A stretch of 46,429 nucleotides of DNA from Acidimicrobiia bacterium (GCA_012270885.1 JAAXHN010000068.1:1107-47535); one strand, 5' to 3'. Positions 8,469 to 17,961 are shown, counted from the stretch's first letter. Made by a program: numbers and translations. The notes: generated from the sequence alone by a model not told the origin.

Positions 8469-9512
8469 ATGAAGGTGTGTCTCGTCTCACCTTATGACTT
8501 GACCGAGCCGGGAGGCGTGCAGTCGCAGGTGCTGGAGCTTGCCGACTGGTTGAAGAGCCAGGGCGATGAGGTGCGGATAGTGGCGCCCCGGCTGCCCGGG
8601 GGCCTCTCGGGCGCGGAAGTGGGGAGCGTGGTGCGCATCAGGGCCAACCGGTCGGTGGCGCCCATCTCCCTGTCGCCGAGGGCTTCGGCCCGGATGAAGG
8701 GGTGTCTCGGTTGGGGAGACGTGGCTCATATCCACGAGCCGCTCATGCCCCTGGTGGGAGTGGCCGCCCTGCGCCTTCGGGGTCCGAGAGTGGTCACCTT
8801 TCACGCCGATCCTCCGGGCTGGGTCACCAGGCTCTACCGCGGTCTGCATCCCTGGGTGCGTTCTCTGAAGTCGTCCCGCACGATGGTTACGGCGGTGAGC
8901 CGCCAGGCGGCGGCAGCACTGCCTTCCGGATGGGAACCGGAGCGGATCGTCCCCAACGGAGTCGATACGACCATCGGGCCGGCGGAGGTGAGGCGGCGGC
9001 GTGGACGGGTCGTGTTCCTGGGCCGGGACGAGCCTCGCAAGGGCTTGGGCCTCTTGCTGGAAGGTTGGCCGGCGATCAGGGCCCGGCATCCCCATGCGGA
9101 ACTGGTGATTATGGGCGCCGAACGTCCCGATCCTCCCGAGGGGGCCGTCTTTTTGGGAAGGGTTAGTTCAGAGGTGAAGGAATGGACGCTCCGATCGGCT
9201 GAGATCTATGTCGCCCCCAACCTGGGAGGGGAGAGCTTCGGGATAGTCCTGGTGGAGGCGATGGCGGCAGGTTGCGCGGTGATCGTCTCGGACCTGAAGT
9301 CCTTCCGGGATGTCGCCGGCTCGGCGGCGAGGTATTTTGCGCCCGGAAGCCTCACCGAGATGGTGGAACAGATCCACCAGGTTCTCAGAAGTCCCTCCGT
9401 CTCGGATCGGCTCTCGGAGGCTGGTCCGGAGCGAGCAGGCAGGTTTTCCTGGGACAGGGTGGGCCCGGCCTACCGGGAATGCTACGAAAAGGTAATTCGC
9501 CGGAGCACATGA
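8469..9512 (+). CDS. pimA: phosphatidyl-myo-inositol alpha-mannosyltransferase (GT4)
   Basis: 347 aa GT-B glycosyltransferase. It should transfer mannose from GDP-mannose to phosphatidylinositol as the first committed PIM step. The N-terminal domain opens MKVCLVSPYD and has the GGVQ acceptor loop. The C-terminal GT4 domain shows GRDEPRKGLG and the E-x7-E motif in GESFGIVLVEAM (about residues 257-268). The start is the ATG 8 bp after the patA stop; it has no Shine-Dalgarno, so translation probably depends on coupling. Confidence 0.9.
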   Translation: MKVCLVSPYDLTEPGGVQSQVLELADWLKSQGDEVRIVAPRLPGGLSGAEVGSVVRIRANRSVAPISLSPRASARMKGCLGWGDVAHIHEPLMPLVGVAALRLRGPRVVTFHADPPGWVTRLYRGLHPWVRSLKSSRTMVTAVSRQAAAALPSGWEPERIVPNGVDTTIGPAEVRRRRGRVVFLGRDEPRKGLGLLLEGWPAIRARHPHAELVIMGAERPDPPEGAVFLGRVSSEVKEWTLRSAEIYVAPNLGGESFGIVLVEAMAAGCAVIVSDLKSFRDVAGSAARYFAPGSLTEMVEQIHQVLRSPSVSDRLSEAGPERAGRFSWDRVGPAYRECYEKVIRRST

Positions 9513-9570
9513 CATCGCAACCCTCCGGCTAAACCGTCGCTATTGCGGCCCGCCGGTGCACAAATGTGGT

Positions 9571-9576
9571 TACGAT
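9571..9576 (+). promoter_or_regulatory. -10-like box TACGAT before pdxS
   Basis: TACGAT ends 7 bases before the ATG at 9584, placing a likely transcription start at or next to the start codon. The only purine-rich element (AGGGGA) abuts the ATG and is too close to act as a ribosome site. No clear -35 is seen. Confidence 0.4.
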
Positions 9577-9583
9577 TAGGGGA

Positions 9584-10483
9584 ATGGATCAGAGCAACGG
9601 TATGAAGACCGGCACCGAGTTGGTGAAGCGCGGCCTGGCCGACATGCTGAAAGGCGGAGTGATCATGGATGTGGTCGACGCCGATCAGGCGCGTATCGCC
9701 GAGGATGCGGGGGCGGTGGCCGTGATGGCATTAGAGCGGGTCCCGGCCGACATCCGCAAGGATGGAGGAGTGGCGCGGATGGCCAATCCCGCCAAGGTGA
9801 CCGAGATCATGGGGGCGGTGACCATTCCGGTCATGGCGAAGTGCCGCATCGGGCACTTCCTCGAGGCCCGGGTCCTGGAGGAGTTGGGGGTGGACTACAT
9901 AGACGAGTCGGAGGTGCTCACTCCTGCCGACGAAGAGTACCACGTGGACAAGTGGCCCTTCACCACTCCTTTCGTTTGCGGCGCCCGTGATCTGGGGGAG
10001 GGGTTACGGCGACTGTCGGAGGGGGCCGCCATGATCCGCACCAAGGGAGAGGCCGGTACCGGCAATGTGGTGGAAGCGGTGCGGCACATTCGGGCCATCA
10101 CCAGCCAGATGGAGGCGCTGCCAGACATGACGGACGAGGAGCAGGCGCACCAGGCCCGGATGATGAGGGTCTCGGTCGAACTGGTCAAGGAGGTGGCTTC
10201 CCTGGGTCGTCTGCCGGTGGTCAATTTCGCCGCGGGAGGAATCGCCACGCCCTCCGATGCGGCCCTGATGATGGCGCTCGGCTGTGACGGGGTGTTCGTG
10301 GGCAGTGGGATCTTCAAGAGTTCCCAACCCGCTGCCTACGCCGCCGCAATCGTGGAGGCGACTACTTTCTGGGACAGCCCCGGGGTGGTCGCCAAGGTGT
10401 CGCGGGGTCTGGGAGAGCCCATGCGGGGCAAAGAGATAGCAACCCTGGAACCAGCAGAGCGTTTGGCCGCCCGGGGTTGGTGA
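9584..10483 (+). CDS. pdxS: pyridoxal 5'-phosphate synthase, synthase subunit
   Basis: 299 aa (beta/alpha)8 lyase that makes PLP from ribose 5-phosphate, glyceraldehyde 3-phosphate and ammonia supplied by PdxT. Key residues visible: Asp in [10 protein letters not shown], the Schiff-base Lys in [10 protein letters not shown], and the second Lys in [10 protein letters not shown]. The sequence is highly conserved. I chose ATG 9584; a GTG at 9566 and an ATG at 9602 are also in frame. It runs directly into pdxT. Confidence 0.97.
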   Translation: MDQSNGMKTGTELVKRGLADMLKGGVIMDVVDADQARIAEDAGAVAVMALERVPADIRKDGGVARMANPAKVTEIMGAVTIPVMAKCRIGHFLEARVLEELGVDYIDESEVLTPADEEYHVDKWPFTTPFVCGARDLGEGLRRLSEGAAMIRTKGEAGTGNVVEAVRHIRAITSQMEALPDMTDEEQAHQARMMRVSVELVKEVASLGRLPVVNFAAGGIATPSDAALMMALGCDGVFVGSGIFKSSQPAAYAAAIVEATTFWDSPGVVAKVSRGLGEPMRGKEIATLEPAERLAARGW

Positions 10484-10485
10484 CC

Positions 10486-11058
10486 ATGCCGCCCAACATC
10501 GGGGTGTTGGCCCTCCAGGGGGATGTACGGGAACATAGGGTGGCTCTCGGCCGGTTGGGAATCTCCTATCGACCGGTGCGGCTACCCGAAGACCTGGAGG
10601 AGATTGAAGGGTTGGTCATACCGGGGGGCGAGTCCACCACCATCGGCCGCCTCGCCGAACGGTTCGGGCTACTGCACCCTCTGCGCGCCGCCCTGGCCGA
10701 CGGCCTTCCCACCCTGGCCACCTGCGCAGGAATGATTTTGGTGGCGGGTTCCATTGTCGAAGGAGACCAGCCTCTGTTGGGAGGGTTGGATGTGGTGGTG
10801 CGGCGCAACGCTTTCGGACGACAGAACGAGTCCTTCGAGATGGATCTGGATGTGAAGGGTTTGGACCGGCCTTTCCACGGCGTGTTCATCCGGGCGCCGT
10901 GGGTGGAGAAGGTCGGCAGCGATGTCGAGGTGCTGGCCCGGGTTGGGGACCGCCCGGTGATGGTCAGTTCCGGTCGAATAGTTGCTTTGTCCTTTCATCC
11001 GGAGTTGACGGACGACTCCCGCATTCACCGACTGTGGATGGAAGGCGGAGGAAGCTAA
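10486..11058 (+). CDS. pdxT: pyridoxal 5'-phosphate synthase, glutaminase subunit
   Basis: 190 aa class I glutamine amidotransferase that feeds ammonia to PdxS in the 12+12 PLP synthase complex. The IPGGESTT glycine-rich motif, the nucleophile Cys in ATCAGMI and the His/Glu pair in SFHPELTDD complete the triad. ATG 10486 is two bases after the pdxS stop. A GTG at 10480 overlapping that stop is an equally possible coupled start. Confidence 0.96.
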   Translation: MPPNIGVLALQGDVREHRVALGRLGISYRPVRLPEDLEEIEGLVIPGGESTTIGRLAERFGLLHPLRAALADGLPTLATCAGMILVAGSIVEGDQPLLGGLDVVVRRNAFGRQNESFEMDLDVKGLDRPFHGVFIRAPWVEKVGSDVEVLARVGDRPVMVSSGRIVALSFHPELTDDSRIHRLWMEGGGS

Positions 11059-11064
11059 AGGACC

Positions 11065-11808
11065 GTGGCCGGCCATTCCAAGTGGGCGAACATCAAGCAT
11101 CGCAAGGGGCGACAGGATGCGGCCCGCGGAAAGCTCTTCGCCAAGCTAGCCAGGGCCATTGAGACCGAGGCGCGTAAGGGCGGAGGAGATCCCGACGCCA
11201 ACTATGCATTGGCGGCGGCGGTATCGAAGGCCAAGGGGTTCTCTATGCCCAACGACAACATCCTCCGGGCGATCAAGCGAGGGACTGGGAAGAGTGCGGG
11301 GGTGGCCTACGACGAGTTGTGGTATGAGGGGTACGCCCCCGGGGGAGTGGCGGTTTACGTGCAGGTGCTCACTGACAACCGTCGCCGGGCCGCAGCCGAT
11401 GTGCGGGCGGCGTTCACCCGCAATGGGGGGAGCCTGGGAGAGCCGGGATCAGTGGGTTACCTCTTCCAGCCCAAGGGACTGATCGCCGCGGCCGGGGACG
11501 AGGACGAGGTGCTGCTGGCGGCGCTGGAGGCCGGGGCGGAGGACATAAGGGAGACAGGTGACTCCTGGGAGGTGATCACGCCGCCGAGGGCCATGGCCGG
11601 CGTCCGGGCAGCGATGGAGGAATCAGGCCTGGCGGTGGAGTCGGCGGAACTGACCCAACTTCCCATCTCGGAGGTGGCGGTGGATCGACGCACCGCCCCC
11701 CGGGTGCTGAGGCTGGTGGACGCCCTGGAGGACCTCGACGACGTGCAGAGCGTTTTCTCGAACTTCGAGATCAGCGACCAGATCCTGGAGGCGCTGGCCG
11801 GCCCGTGA
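11065..11808 (+). CDS. yebC: YebC/PmpR family protein
   Basis: 247 aa, full length, starting MAGHSKWANIKHRKG, the family hallmark. YebC proteins act either as DNA-binding regulators or, as shown for the YebC group, as ribosome-associated factors easing polyproline stalling; which applies here is not visible. The three-domain alpha/beta layout matches the length. GTG start with AAAGGA just upstream, 6 bp after pdxT. Being directly before ruvCAB is the usual bacterial arrangement. Confidence 0.95.
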   Translation: MAGHSKWANIKHRKGRQDAARGKLFAKLARAIETEARKGGGDPDANYALAAAVSKAKGFSMPNDNILRAIKRGTGKSAGVAYDELWYEGYAPGGVAVYVQVLTDNRRRAAADVRAAFTRNGGSLGEPGSVGYLFQPKGLIAAAGDEDEVLLAALEAGAEDIRETGDSWEVITPPRAMAGVRAAMEESGLAVESAELTQLPISEVAVDRRTAPRVLRLVDALEDLDDVQSVFSNFEISDQILEALAGP

Positions 11809-11845
11809 CAGGCGCACGGAGGGTCACGGGAGAGGAAAGGCCGGG

Positions 11846-12361
11846 ATGATTGTCCCCCTTTCCTTACACTTTAACTGGGTGTTGGTATTGGGAGTAGATC
11901 CTGGTTTGGCCCGCACCGGGTACGCGGTGGTGAGCCGGGGCAGTCCCCATCGGGTGATAGCCATGGGGGTGATCAGCACTCCGGTGAAGTGGCCGCTCGA
12001 GAACCGGCTGCAAGAACTGGCCGGCGATCTTTCCGATGTCATCCGCCGATACCAGCCGGGCGCTCTCGCCCTGGAGAAGGTCTACATAAAGGGGAACCGC
12101 TCTGCGGCCTCCGCGGTGGAGAGAGCCACCGGGGTGGTGATGCTCACTTCCGCCGAGGCGGGGATACCGGTTCGGGAGTACATACCGAGCACCATAAAAA
12201 AAGGTGTGACCGGCGATGGGCGCGCCACCAAGGAGGTAGTGCAACGATCCCTGTCGAAGACCCTGAGGCTGTCGGAGAACAGTTTGCCTCATGACGCGTT
12301 CGACGCGGTAGCGGTGGCGATTTGTCACCTCCAGCACCTGCATTTGGAAATCGTGACGTGA
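11846..12361 (+). CDS. ruvC: Holliday junction resolvase RuvC
   Basis: 171 aa endonuclease that cuts Holliday junctions symmetrically during recombination. RNase H fold with acidic metal ligands: Asp in LGVDPG, Glu in ALEKVY and the acidic pair in LPHDAFDAVA. The ATG at 11846 is preceded by GAGGAAAGG. It adds about 11 residues before the usual start of the fold; a GTG at 11879 would remove them but lacks a ribosome site. The 4-bp overlap with ruvA indicates coupling. Confidence 0.95.
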   Translation: MIVPLSLHFNWVLVLGVDPGLARTGYAVVSRGSPHRVIAMGVISTPVKWPLENRLQELAGDLSDVIRRYQPGALALEKVYIKGNRSAASAVERATGVVMLTSAEAGIPVREYIPSTIKKGVTGDGRATKEVVQRSLSKTLRLSENSLPHDAFDAVAVAICHLQHLHLEIVT

Positions 12362-12927
12362 TAGGATCCTTACGGGGAACGCTGACCGAGAGAAAACCGG
12401 AGGGGGTCGTCATCGATGTGGGGGGTGTGGGATACGAGGTGACCATGTCGCCGTCTGCAGTGGAGAACCTCCCTGGGGAAAGAACCGAGACTGTGATAAG
12501 CACTCACATGCATGTATGGGCCGACGGGATGAGGTTGTACGGATTCGGCCACTCCGAGGAGCGGGACCTATTCCGGGTGTTGCTCTCCGCGCAGGGGGTG
12601 GGCCCCAAGATGGCCCTGGCGGTCCTCTCCACCATGGCCGCACAGGAAGTTCGAGAGGCGGTGCGTCAGGAGGACGTGGCGGCTTTCACCAGGGTCAACG
12701 GGGTGGGGAAGAAGACCGCCCAGAGGCTGATCCTGGATCTCAAAGGCAAGCTGGAGGCGTCGGAAGCCAATGTGTTGAAGGGCGCATCCCGCTCCGCCGA
12801 TCTGTGGGCGGCGCTGTCGGGTCTGGGTTATCGCACCCACGAGATCCGCCGGGCGACCGAGGCCATCGATGCCAGCACTCGGTTCGAAGACCAGCTGAAG
12901 GCCGCGCTGGCGGAGCTGGGAAGATGA
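12358..12927 (+). CDS. ruvA: Holliday junction DNA helicase subunit RuvA
   Basis: 189 aa from the GTG at 12358, which overlaps the ruvC stop and gives the standard N-terminus (V/M)IGSLRGTL. Three parts as in other RuvA: an OB-fold domain, helix-hairpin-helix motifs (GVGPKMALAVLS and NGVGKKTAQRLILDL) that grip the junction, and a short C-terminal RuvB-binding domain (about residues 142-189). It forms the tetramer that holds the four-way junction for the RuvB motor. Overlaps ruvB by 4 bp. Confidence 0.95.
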   Translation: MIGSLRGTLTERKPEGVVIDVGGVGYEVTMSPSAVENLPGERTETVISTHMHVWADGMRLYGFGHSEERDLFRVLLSAQGVGPKMALAVLSTMAAQEVREAVRQEDVAAFTRVNGVGKKTAQRLILDLKGKLEASEANVLKGASRSADLWAALSGLGYRTHEIRRATEAIDASTRFEDQLKAALAELGR

Positions 12928-13946
12928 GAGAGGAGCGGGTAGTCGCCCAGCAGCCGGTGAGGGGAGAGACCGAGTTGGAGGCCTCTCTGCGCCCCCGGTT
13001 CCTGGGAGAGTTCATCGGCCAGCCTCTCCTGCAGGAGAGGCTCCGGATTTCCATCGAGGCAGCGGCCAAGATGGGAATCCCCATGGGACATGTCCTCTTT
13101 TCGGGTCCGCCCGGATTGGGCAAGACCTCCATGGCCGGGGTGATCGCCCAGGAGTTGGGGGCGAACATGCGAAGAAGTTCCGGCCCCGCCCTGGATCGGC
13201 CGGGAGACCTCGCTTCGATCCTGTCGAGCTTGGAGAGGGGCAACATATTCTTCGTGGACGAACTTCACCGGCTGTCCCGGCTGGTGGAGGAGGTTCTGTA
13301 CCCGGCAATGGAGGACTTCGCCCTGGACATCGTGGTGGGCAGAGGGGCGGGCGCCACCACCTACCGGCTCAACCTCCAGCCCTTCACCCTGGTAGGCGCC
13401 ACGACCCGACTGGGGATGATCTCATCTCCCCTGCGGGATCGTTTCCAGATTATCGAGCGCTTCGACTACTACACCCCCGAGGAACTCCGGCAGATAGTTG
13501 TTCGCTCCGCCGGGATTCTGGGGGTGAGGATCAGCGGGGCCGGGGCGGAGATCATTGCGGCGCGGAGCCGGGGTACTGCCCGAGTGGCAAACCGGCTCCT
13601 GGCCCGGGTGCGCGACTACGCCATCGCCCGGTCGGACGGGTCCGTGACCGGCGAGGTGGCCCGCCGGGCCCTTTCGATGCTGGAGGTGGACGATCTGGGA
13701 CTGGACAAGGTGGACCGGGCGATCCTGGAGTCGGTGGTTCACAAGTTCGGGGGTGGGCCGGTCGGCCTGGGGACCCTGGCGATCGCGGTCGGAGAGGAAC
13801 CCGAGACGGTGGAGGAGGCCTACGAGCCCTTTCTCCTGCAAGCAGGACTTCTGCAGAGGACCCCGAGGGGAAGAGTCGCCACCGAGGGGACCTACCTCCA
13901 TCTAGGACTGACACCTCCGGCCGATCCTCAACTCCGTTTGGTCTGA
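12924..13946 (+). CDS. ruvB: Holliday junction branch migration ATPase RuvB
   Basis: 340 aa AAA+ motor. Walker A is GPPGLGKTS (about residues 57-65), Walker B is FFVDELHRL, sensor 1 is GATTRLG, and the arginine finger region is SSPLRDRFQ. The C-terminal winged-helix domain contains the usual PVGLGTLA segment. The ATG overlaps the ruvA stop (ATGA). Completes a ruvCAB operon with yebC in front and queA 12 bp behind. Confidence 0.97.
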   Translation: MREERVVAQQPVRGETELEASLRPRFLGEFIGQPLLQERLRISIEAAAKMGIPMGHVLFSGPPGLGKTSMAGVIAQELGANMRRSSGPALDRPGDLASILSSLERGNIFFVDELHRLSRLVEEVLYPAMEDFALDIVVGRGAGATTYRLNLQPFTLVGATTRLGMISSPLRDRFQIIERFDYYTPEELRQIVVRSAGILGVRISGAGAEIIAARSRGTARVANRLLARVRDYAIARSDGSVTGEVARRALSMLEVDDLGLDKVDRAILESVVHKFGGGPVGLGTLAIAVGEEPETVEEAYEPFLLQAGLLQRTPRGRVATEGTYLHLGLTPPADPQLRLV

Positions 13947-13958
13947 CGCCGGTCGGAG

Positions 13959-14987
13959 ATGCTCACCGTCGAGCTGGATTACCCCCTTCCACCGGAAGCG
14001 GTGGCGCAGACCCCGGTTGAGCCGCGGCATACCTCGCGGCTGCTGGACACCCGGACTTTCACCCACCGGACCTTCTTGGAACTGGCCGACCTGCTGGAAG
14101 CAGGGGACCTGTTGGTGGTCAACCGGACCAGGGTGCGGGCTGCCCGCCTGCGCGGCGTGAAGGTGGGAACGGGGGGAAGAGTTGAGGCGTTGGTGATACG
14201 CCGACTCTCGGCGGAGCGCTGGGAGGCTCTCCTGCGTCCGGCCCGGCGGCTCCGTCCGGGGGTGGTGCTCCAGTTCGGTTCGCTACGGGCGGAGGTTGTT
14301 TCCGGGCCGGCTGGCGGAGTGGCAGTACTGGAACTGTCCGGTCGCGGCGAGGTGGAGATGCTTGTGGAAGAGGAGGGGGAAGTGCCCCTTCCCCCCTATA
14401 TCCACCGGTCCCTGGATGACCCTGAGCGTTATCAAACTGTCTTCGCCTCCCGGCTGGGATCATCGGCGGCTCCCACCGCCGGACTGCACTTCACGAACCG
14501 GGTCCTGGAGGCCCTGGCGGGGAAGGGGGTGGAGCGAACCGAGATCGACCTGGAGGTGGGGTGGGCCACTTTCCGTCCGATCGGTACCGAACGGATCGAG
14601 GACCATCCAATGGGGGTGGAGCAGTTCCGGCTTCCGGCTGAGGCGGCGGCCGCGGTGGAACGCTGCCGGGCCAGGGGGGGCAGGGTGGTGGCGGTGGGCA
14701 CTACCGTGGTGAGGACCCTCGAAAGCTGCGCATCCTGGGGCGGGCTGGTGACTGCTCGGGAAGGGCAGACCCGGCTGTACGTGACCCCAGGCTACCGGTT
14801 CCGGGTGGTGGATCTCATGATCACTAACTTCCACGCCCCCAGATCGAGTCTGCTGGCCCTGGTGTGGGCCTTCATGGGTGAAGGTTGGAGAAAGGCGTAT
14901 CGGACCGCGGTGGAACATGGGTATCGCTTTCTCTCCTTCGGGGATGCCATGCTGGCCGAGCGCGATCCCCGGATGGGCCGGGAATGA
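13959..14987 (+). CDS. queA: S-adenosylmethionine:tRNA ribosyltransferase-isomerase
   Basis: 342 aa. Transfers and isomerises the ribosyl part of SAM onto preQ1 in tRNA, giving epoxyqueuosine. Family landmarks are the YPLPPEAVAQTPVEPR N-terminus, VNRTRVRAARL, SSAAPTAGLHF and the C-terminal MITNFHAPRSSLL segment. It overlaps tgt by 4 bp, so the two consecutive queuosine steps are coupled. No preQ1 synthesis genes or queG are in the window. Confidence 0.95.
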   Translation: MLTVELDYPLPPEAVAQTPVEPRHTSRLLDTRTFTHRTFLELADLLEAGDLLVVNRTRVRAARLRGVKVGTGGRVEALVIRRLSAERWEALLRPARRLRPGVVLQFGSLRAEVVSGPAGGVAVLELSGRGEVEMLVEEEGEVPLPPYIHRSLDDPERYQTVFASRLGSSAAPTAGLHFTNRVLEALAGKGVERTEIDLEVGWATFRPIGTERIEDHPMGVEQFRLPAEAAAAVERCRARGGRVVAVGTTVVRTLESCASWGGLVTAREGQTRLYVTPGYRFRVVDLMITNFHAPRSSLLALVWAFMGEGWRKAYRTAVEHGYRFLSFGDAMLAERDPRMGRE

Positions 14988-16108
14988 CCCCGGTTTCCTG
15001 GACGCCGGAGGCAACCGACGGTCCGGCTCGGGCGGGGACGCTTCACACCCCGCATGGGGACGTCCCGACTCCGGTGTTTATGCCGGTCGGCACCCGCGCC
15101 TCCGTCAAGGGTCTGGACGCAGCGGATCTGGAGGAGATAGGGACCACCATGGTGCTCGCCAACACCTACCACCTGATGCTGAGACCGGGAACTGAGTTGA
15201 TCCAGGCAATGGGAGGGCTGCACGGTTTCATGTCCTGGAGTGGTCCGGTCCTCACCGATTCGGGGGGCTATCAGGTCTTCTCCCTCGGTCCCCGGATAAC
15301 AGAGGAGGGAGCCGTCTTTCGTTCCGTCTACGACGGGTCGGAGGTGAGCCTCACCCCCGAGGAGGCGGTGCGTCACCAGGAGAGATTGGGGGCGGATGTC
15401 GCCATGGTGCTCGACATCTGCCTCGGTCTTCCTTCCCCACTATCCGAGCTGGAGAGTGCAATGCAGCGCACCCTTCGTTGGTCGGAGCGATCCCTCTTTG
15501 CCCATCGCCGTCCTGACCAGGCTTTGTTCGGGATCGTGCAGGGAGGTGTGTCGCCCGAACTCCGCCGGGCAAGCGCTGCGGCAACTGCCGCACTGGGCTT
15601 CCCGGGATTCGGCATCGGGGGGCTCTCGGTGGGCGAGTCGGCGTCGGAGCGCAACCTGGCGTTGGAGGCGATTATGACAGAACTCCCCCCGGAGCGTCCT
15701 CGTTACCTAATGGGAGTCGGGGACCCGCAGGGACTCCTCGACGCCATAGCCAGGGGGGTGGACATGTTCGACTGTGTCTGGCCCACCCGCCTGGCCCGGC
15801 ACGGTAAGGTGCTGGGACGCAGGGGTGACTACAACCTACGCGCAGCCGCCTTTTCCACCGACGAGCGGCCTCTCGACCCCTACTGTGAATGCTCGGTTTG
15901 TGATCGCTACACCCGTTCCTACCTGCGGCATCTGCTGCGGGTGGGGGAGACCTCTTCGGGGCGACTGATCTCCATTCACAACCTGGCGTATGTGACGGGG
16001 TTGATGGGTGCTGCCCGCCAGGCGATAGTGGCGGGGGATTTCTCCGGGTTCTGTCACCGGTTCGCGGAACTGAGAGTTTCCCGCGAAGGACCCGGCCCGC
16101 TAATCTGA
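14984..16108 (+). CDS. tgt: queuine/preQ1 tRNA-guanine transglycosylase
   Basis: 374 aa TIM-barrel enzyme that swaps guanine-34 for preQ1 in GUN-anticodon tRNAs. The acid/base Asp is in VLTDSGGYQVFS, the nucleophile Asp in MFDCVWPTRLARHG, and the zinc site is C-x-C-x2-C in YCECSVCDRY plus a His in SIHNLAY. The ATG overlaps the queA stop, giving the start MTPVSW; a longer in-frame version reaching 14885 would lie inside queA and is not needed. yajC follows after 35 bp. Confidence 0.96.
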   Translation: MTPVSWTPEATDGPARAGTLHTPHGDVPTPVFMPVGTRASVKGLDAADLEEIGTTMVLANTYHLMLRPGTELIQAMGGLHGFMSWSGPVLTDSGGYQVFSLGPRITEEGAVFRSVYDGSEVSLTPEEAVRHQERLGADVAMVLDICLGLPSPLSELESAMQRTLRWSERSLFAHRRPDQALFGIVQGGVSPELRRASAAATAALGFPGFGIGGLSVGESASERNLALEAIMTELPPERPRYLMGVGDPQGLLDAIARGVDMFDCVWPTRLARHGKVLGRRGDYNLRAAAFSTDERPLDPYCECSVCDRYTRSYLRHLLRVGETSSGRLISIHNLAYVTGLMGAARQAIVAGDFSGFCHRFAELRVSREGPGPLI

Positions 16109-16143
16109 TAGCTTCAGGCGTACTGAAACAGGAGTTGTCGGTA

Positions 16144-16431
16144 ATGATTTTCGCTCAAGAGTCGGCAGGAAGCCCGGTTTTCACCTGGCTGGTCCTCGGC
16201 GGGTTTCTTTTGTTCTTTTACTTTCTGCTCATCAGGCCCCAGCGCAAGCGGGCCCGCCAGCAGCAGGAACTGGTGGCGAACCTGGAGTTGGGCGACCGGG
16301 TGCAGACCATCGGGGGGATTATGGGACAGGTTCGCAGCGTGGAGGAGGACTCAGTGGTGATCGAACTGGAGTACGGATCAATACGCATTGCCAAGAGGGC
16401 CATAGCTTCCAAACAGGCCGTGGAAGGCTGA
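16144..16431 (+). CDS. yajC: preprotein translocase subunit YajC
   Basis: 95 aa, one N-terminal membrane segment (about residues 14-31) ending in the family signature LIRPQRKRARQQQ, then a small cytoplasmic domain. Accessory partner of SecDF at the SecYEG channel. ATG 16144 is chosen because GGAG lies 9 bases upstream; a TTG at 16135 is in frame but overlaps that site. secD starts 3 bp after the stop. Confidence 0.93.
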   Translation: MIFAQESAGSPVFTWLVLGGFLLFFYFLLIRPQRKRARQQQELVANLELGDRVQTIGGIMGQVRSVEEDSVVIELEYGSIRIAKRAIASKQAVEG

Positions 16432-16434
16432 TCC

Positions 16435-17961
16435 GTGCTTCGGCGGGTCATCGGCCTGCTGATTGTCGCAGGGATCGCCTGGGGAGGCTTGGCGGCCGTC
16501 TACCTCTTGGATATCGAGCCCAAGCTTGGACTGGACCTGCAGGGCGGGACATCGGTGGTGCTGACCGCACCCGACGACACCGATCCCGACGTGATGGAGT
16601 ATGCGGTGGAGATCATGCGCAGCCGCATCGAGGACGTGGGTGGCGTCCAAGAGCCGGAGATCTCGATCTCGGGCGGCACCACGGTGCTGGTGCAACTCCC
16701 GGGGGTGCAGAACGAGCAGCGGGCGCTCGACGCCATCGGCCGGACCGGCCGCCTGTCGTTCCGCCCGGTGCTGGAGTCCACCCCCGGTCTTGAAGGGCCC
16801 CTGGTGACCACCACGGTGACCACCACCACGATTGCACCGTCGGAGGGTGATGAACCCGGCTCTGGGGGTTCGGCTCCGACATCCACCGCCCCTGTTACTT
16901 CCACCACGCTTCCGGACGTTCCGGAGGGAGTGGACCCGATCACCGGGTTGACGGTCTCCGATGATCCCGACACGGTCGCCTATCTGCCGAACTTCACGCT
17001 GTTCGGGATGGAGGTCTTGACCGTCGGCCCCGCCGCCATGACCGGATCCGACGTCTCGCAGGCGCTTCCCGGTTTCAACAGCGTCTCGGCCCAGTGGGTG
17101 GTGAATCTTTCTCTCACCTCGGAGGGGGGTGACCTGTTCGCGGAACTCACCGGTGAGGCCGCTGCCTTCCCGATCGGTGATCCCCGTCGCCAGATCGCCA
17201 TCGTGCTGGACGGACAGGTCATCGCGTCTCCTCAGGTCGCCGAGGACGTGGCCGCCGGGGTGGGCATCACGGGAGGGGACGCGATAATCACCCTGGGCGC
17301 CGATCCCGCCGCGGAGGACCAGGCTCAGAACCTGGCGGTGATCCTCCGCTACGGTTCACTGCCGGTTGCCTTCGAGAGGAGCCAAGTGGAGAAGGTCTCG
17401 GCCACTCTGGGTTCGGATTCGCTGCTGATCGGCCTCATCTCGGGTATAGCGGGACTGGTCCTGGTGGCGGTGGTGCTGCTGTTCTATTACCGGGCGCTGG
17501 GATTGGTGGCGGTGCTGGGGATCGCAGTCTTCGGCTCCCTCTTGATCGCCATCTACGCCCTGTTGGGCCACTACCAGGGGGTCACCCTCACCTTGGCCGG
17601 GGTGACCGGGATAATCGTGGCGGTCGGTATAACCGCCGACTCCTACATCGTCTACTTCGAGCGGATCAAGGACGAACTCCGGGCGGGGCGGACCGTTCCC
17701 TCCGCAGCTGCCCAGGGCTTCCGCACCGCGTTTCGTACCATCCTCACCGCCGACACGGTCTCCATCCTGGGCGCGACGCTCCTGTGGTTGTTGACGGTCG
17801 GGGCGGTCAGGGGATTCGCTCTCTCCCTGGGGATCGCCACCGTCCTCGACATCTTCGTCGCCCGGACCTTTACACGCCGGGCTGCCTGGGTGCTGGCGCA
17901 CATTCCTCTGGGTAGGAAGGGTTGGTTCTCCATGCCTGCCGCCGCGGGAGAGAGCCGATGA
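16435..17961 (+). CDS. secD: protein translocase subunit SecD
   Basis: 508 aa. Uses the proton gradient with SecF to pull exported proteins out of the Sec channel. An N-terminal membrane segment leads into the LGLDLQGGTSVVL motif, the P1 periplasmic domain, and then five C-terminal helices with the RND-type GITADSYIVYFERIKDE segment. Residues about 122-163 are a Thr/Pro/Ser/Gly-rich low-complexity insert in the extracytoplasmic domain, absent from typical SecD. GTG start. Overlaps secF by 4 bp. Confidence 0.95.
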   Translation: MLRRVIGLLIVAGIAWGGLAAVYLLDIEPKLGLDLQGGTSVVLTAPDDTDPDVMEYAVEIMRSRIEDVGGVQEPEISISGGTTVLVQLPGVQNEQRALDAIGRTGRLSFRPVLESTPGLEGPLVTTTVTTTTIAPSEGDEPGSGGSAPTSTAPVTSTTLPDVPEGVDPITGLTVSDDPDTVAYLPNFTLFGMEVLTVGPAAMTGSDVSQALPGFNSVSAQWVVNLSLTSEGGDLFAELTGEAAAFPIGDPRRQIAIVLDGQVIASPQVAEDVAAGVGITGGDAIITLGADPAAEDQAQNLAVILRYGSLPVAFERSQVEKVSATLGSDSLLIGLISGIAGLVLVAVVLLFYYRALGLVAVLGIAVFGSLLIAIYALLGHYQGVTLTLAGVTGIIVAVGITADSYIVYFERIKDELRAGRTVPSAAAQGFRTAFRTILTADTVSILGATLLWLLTVGAVRGFALSLGIATVLDIFVARTFTRRAAWVLAHIPLGRKGWFSMPAAAGESR

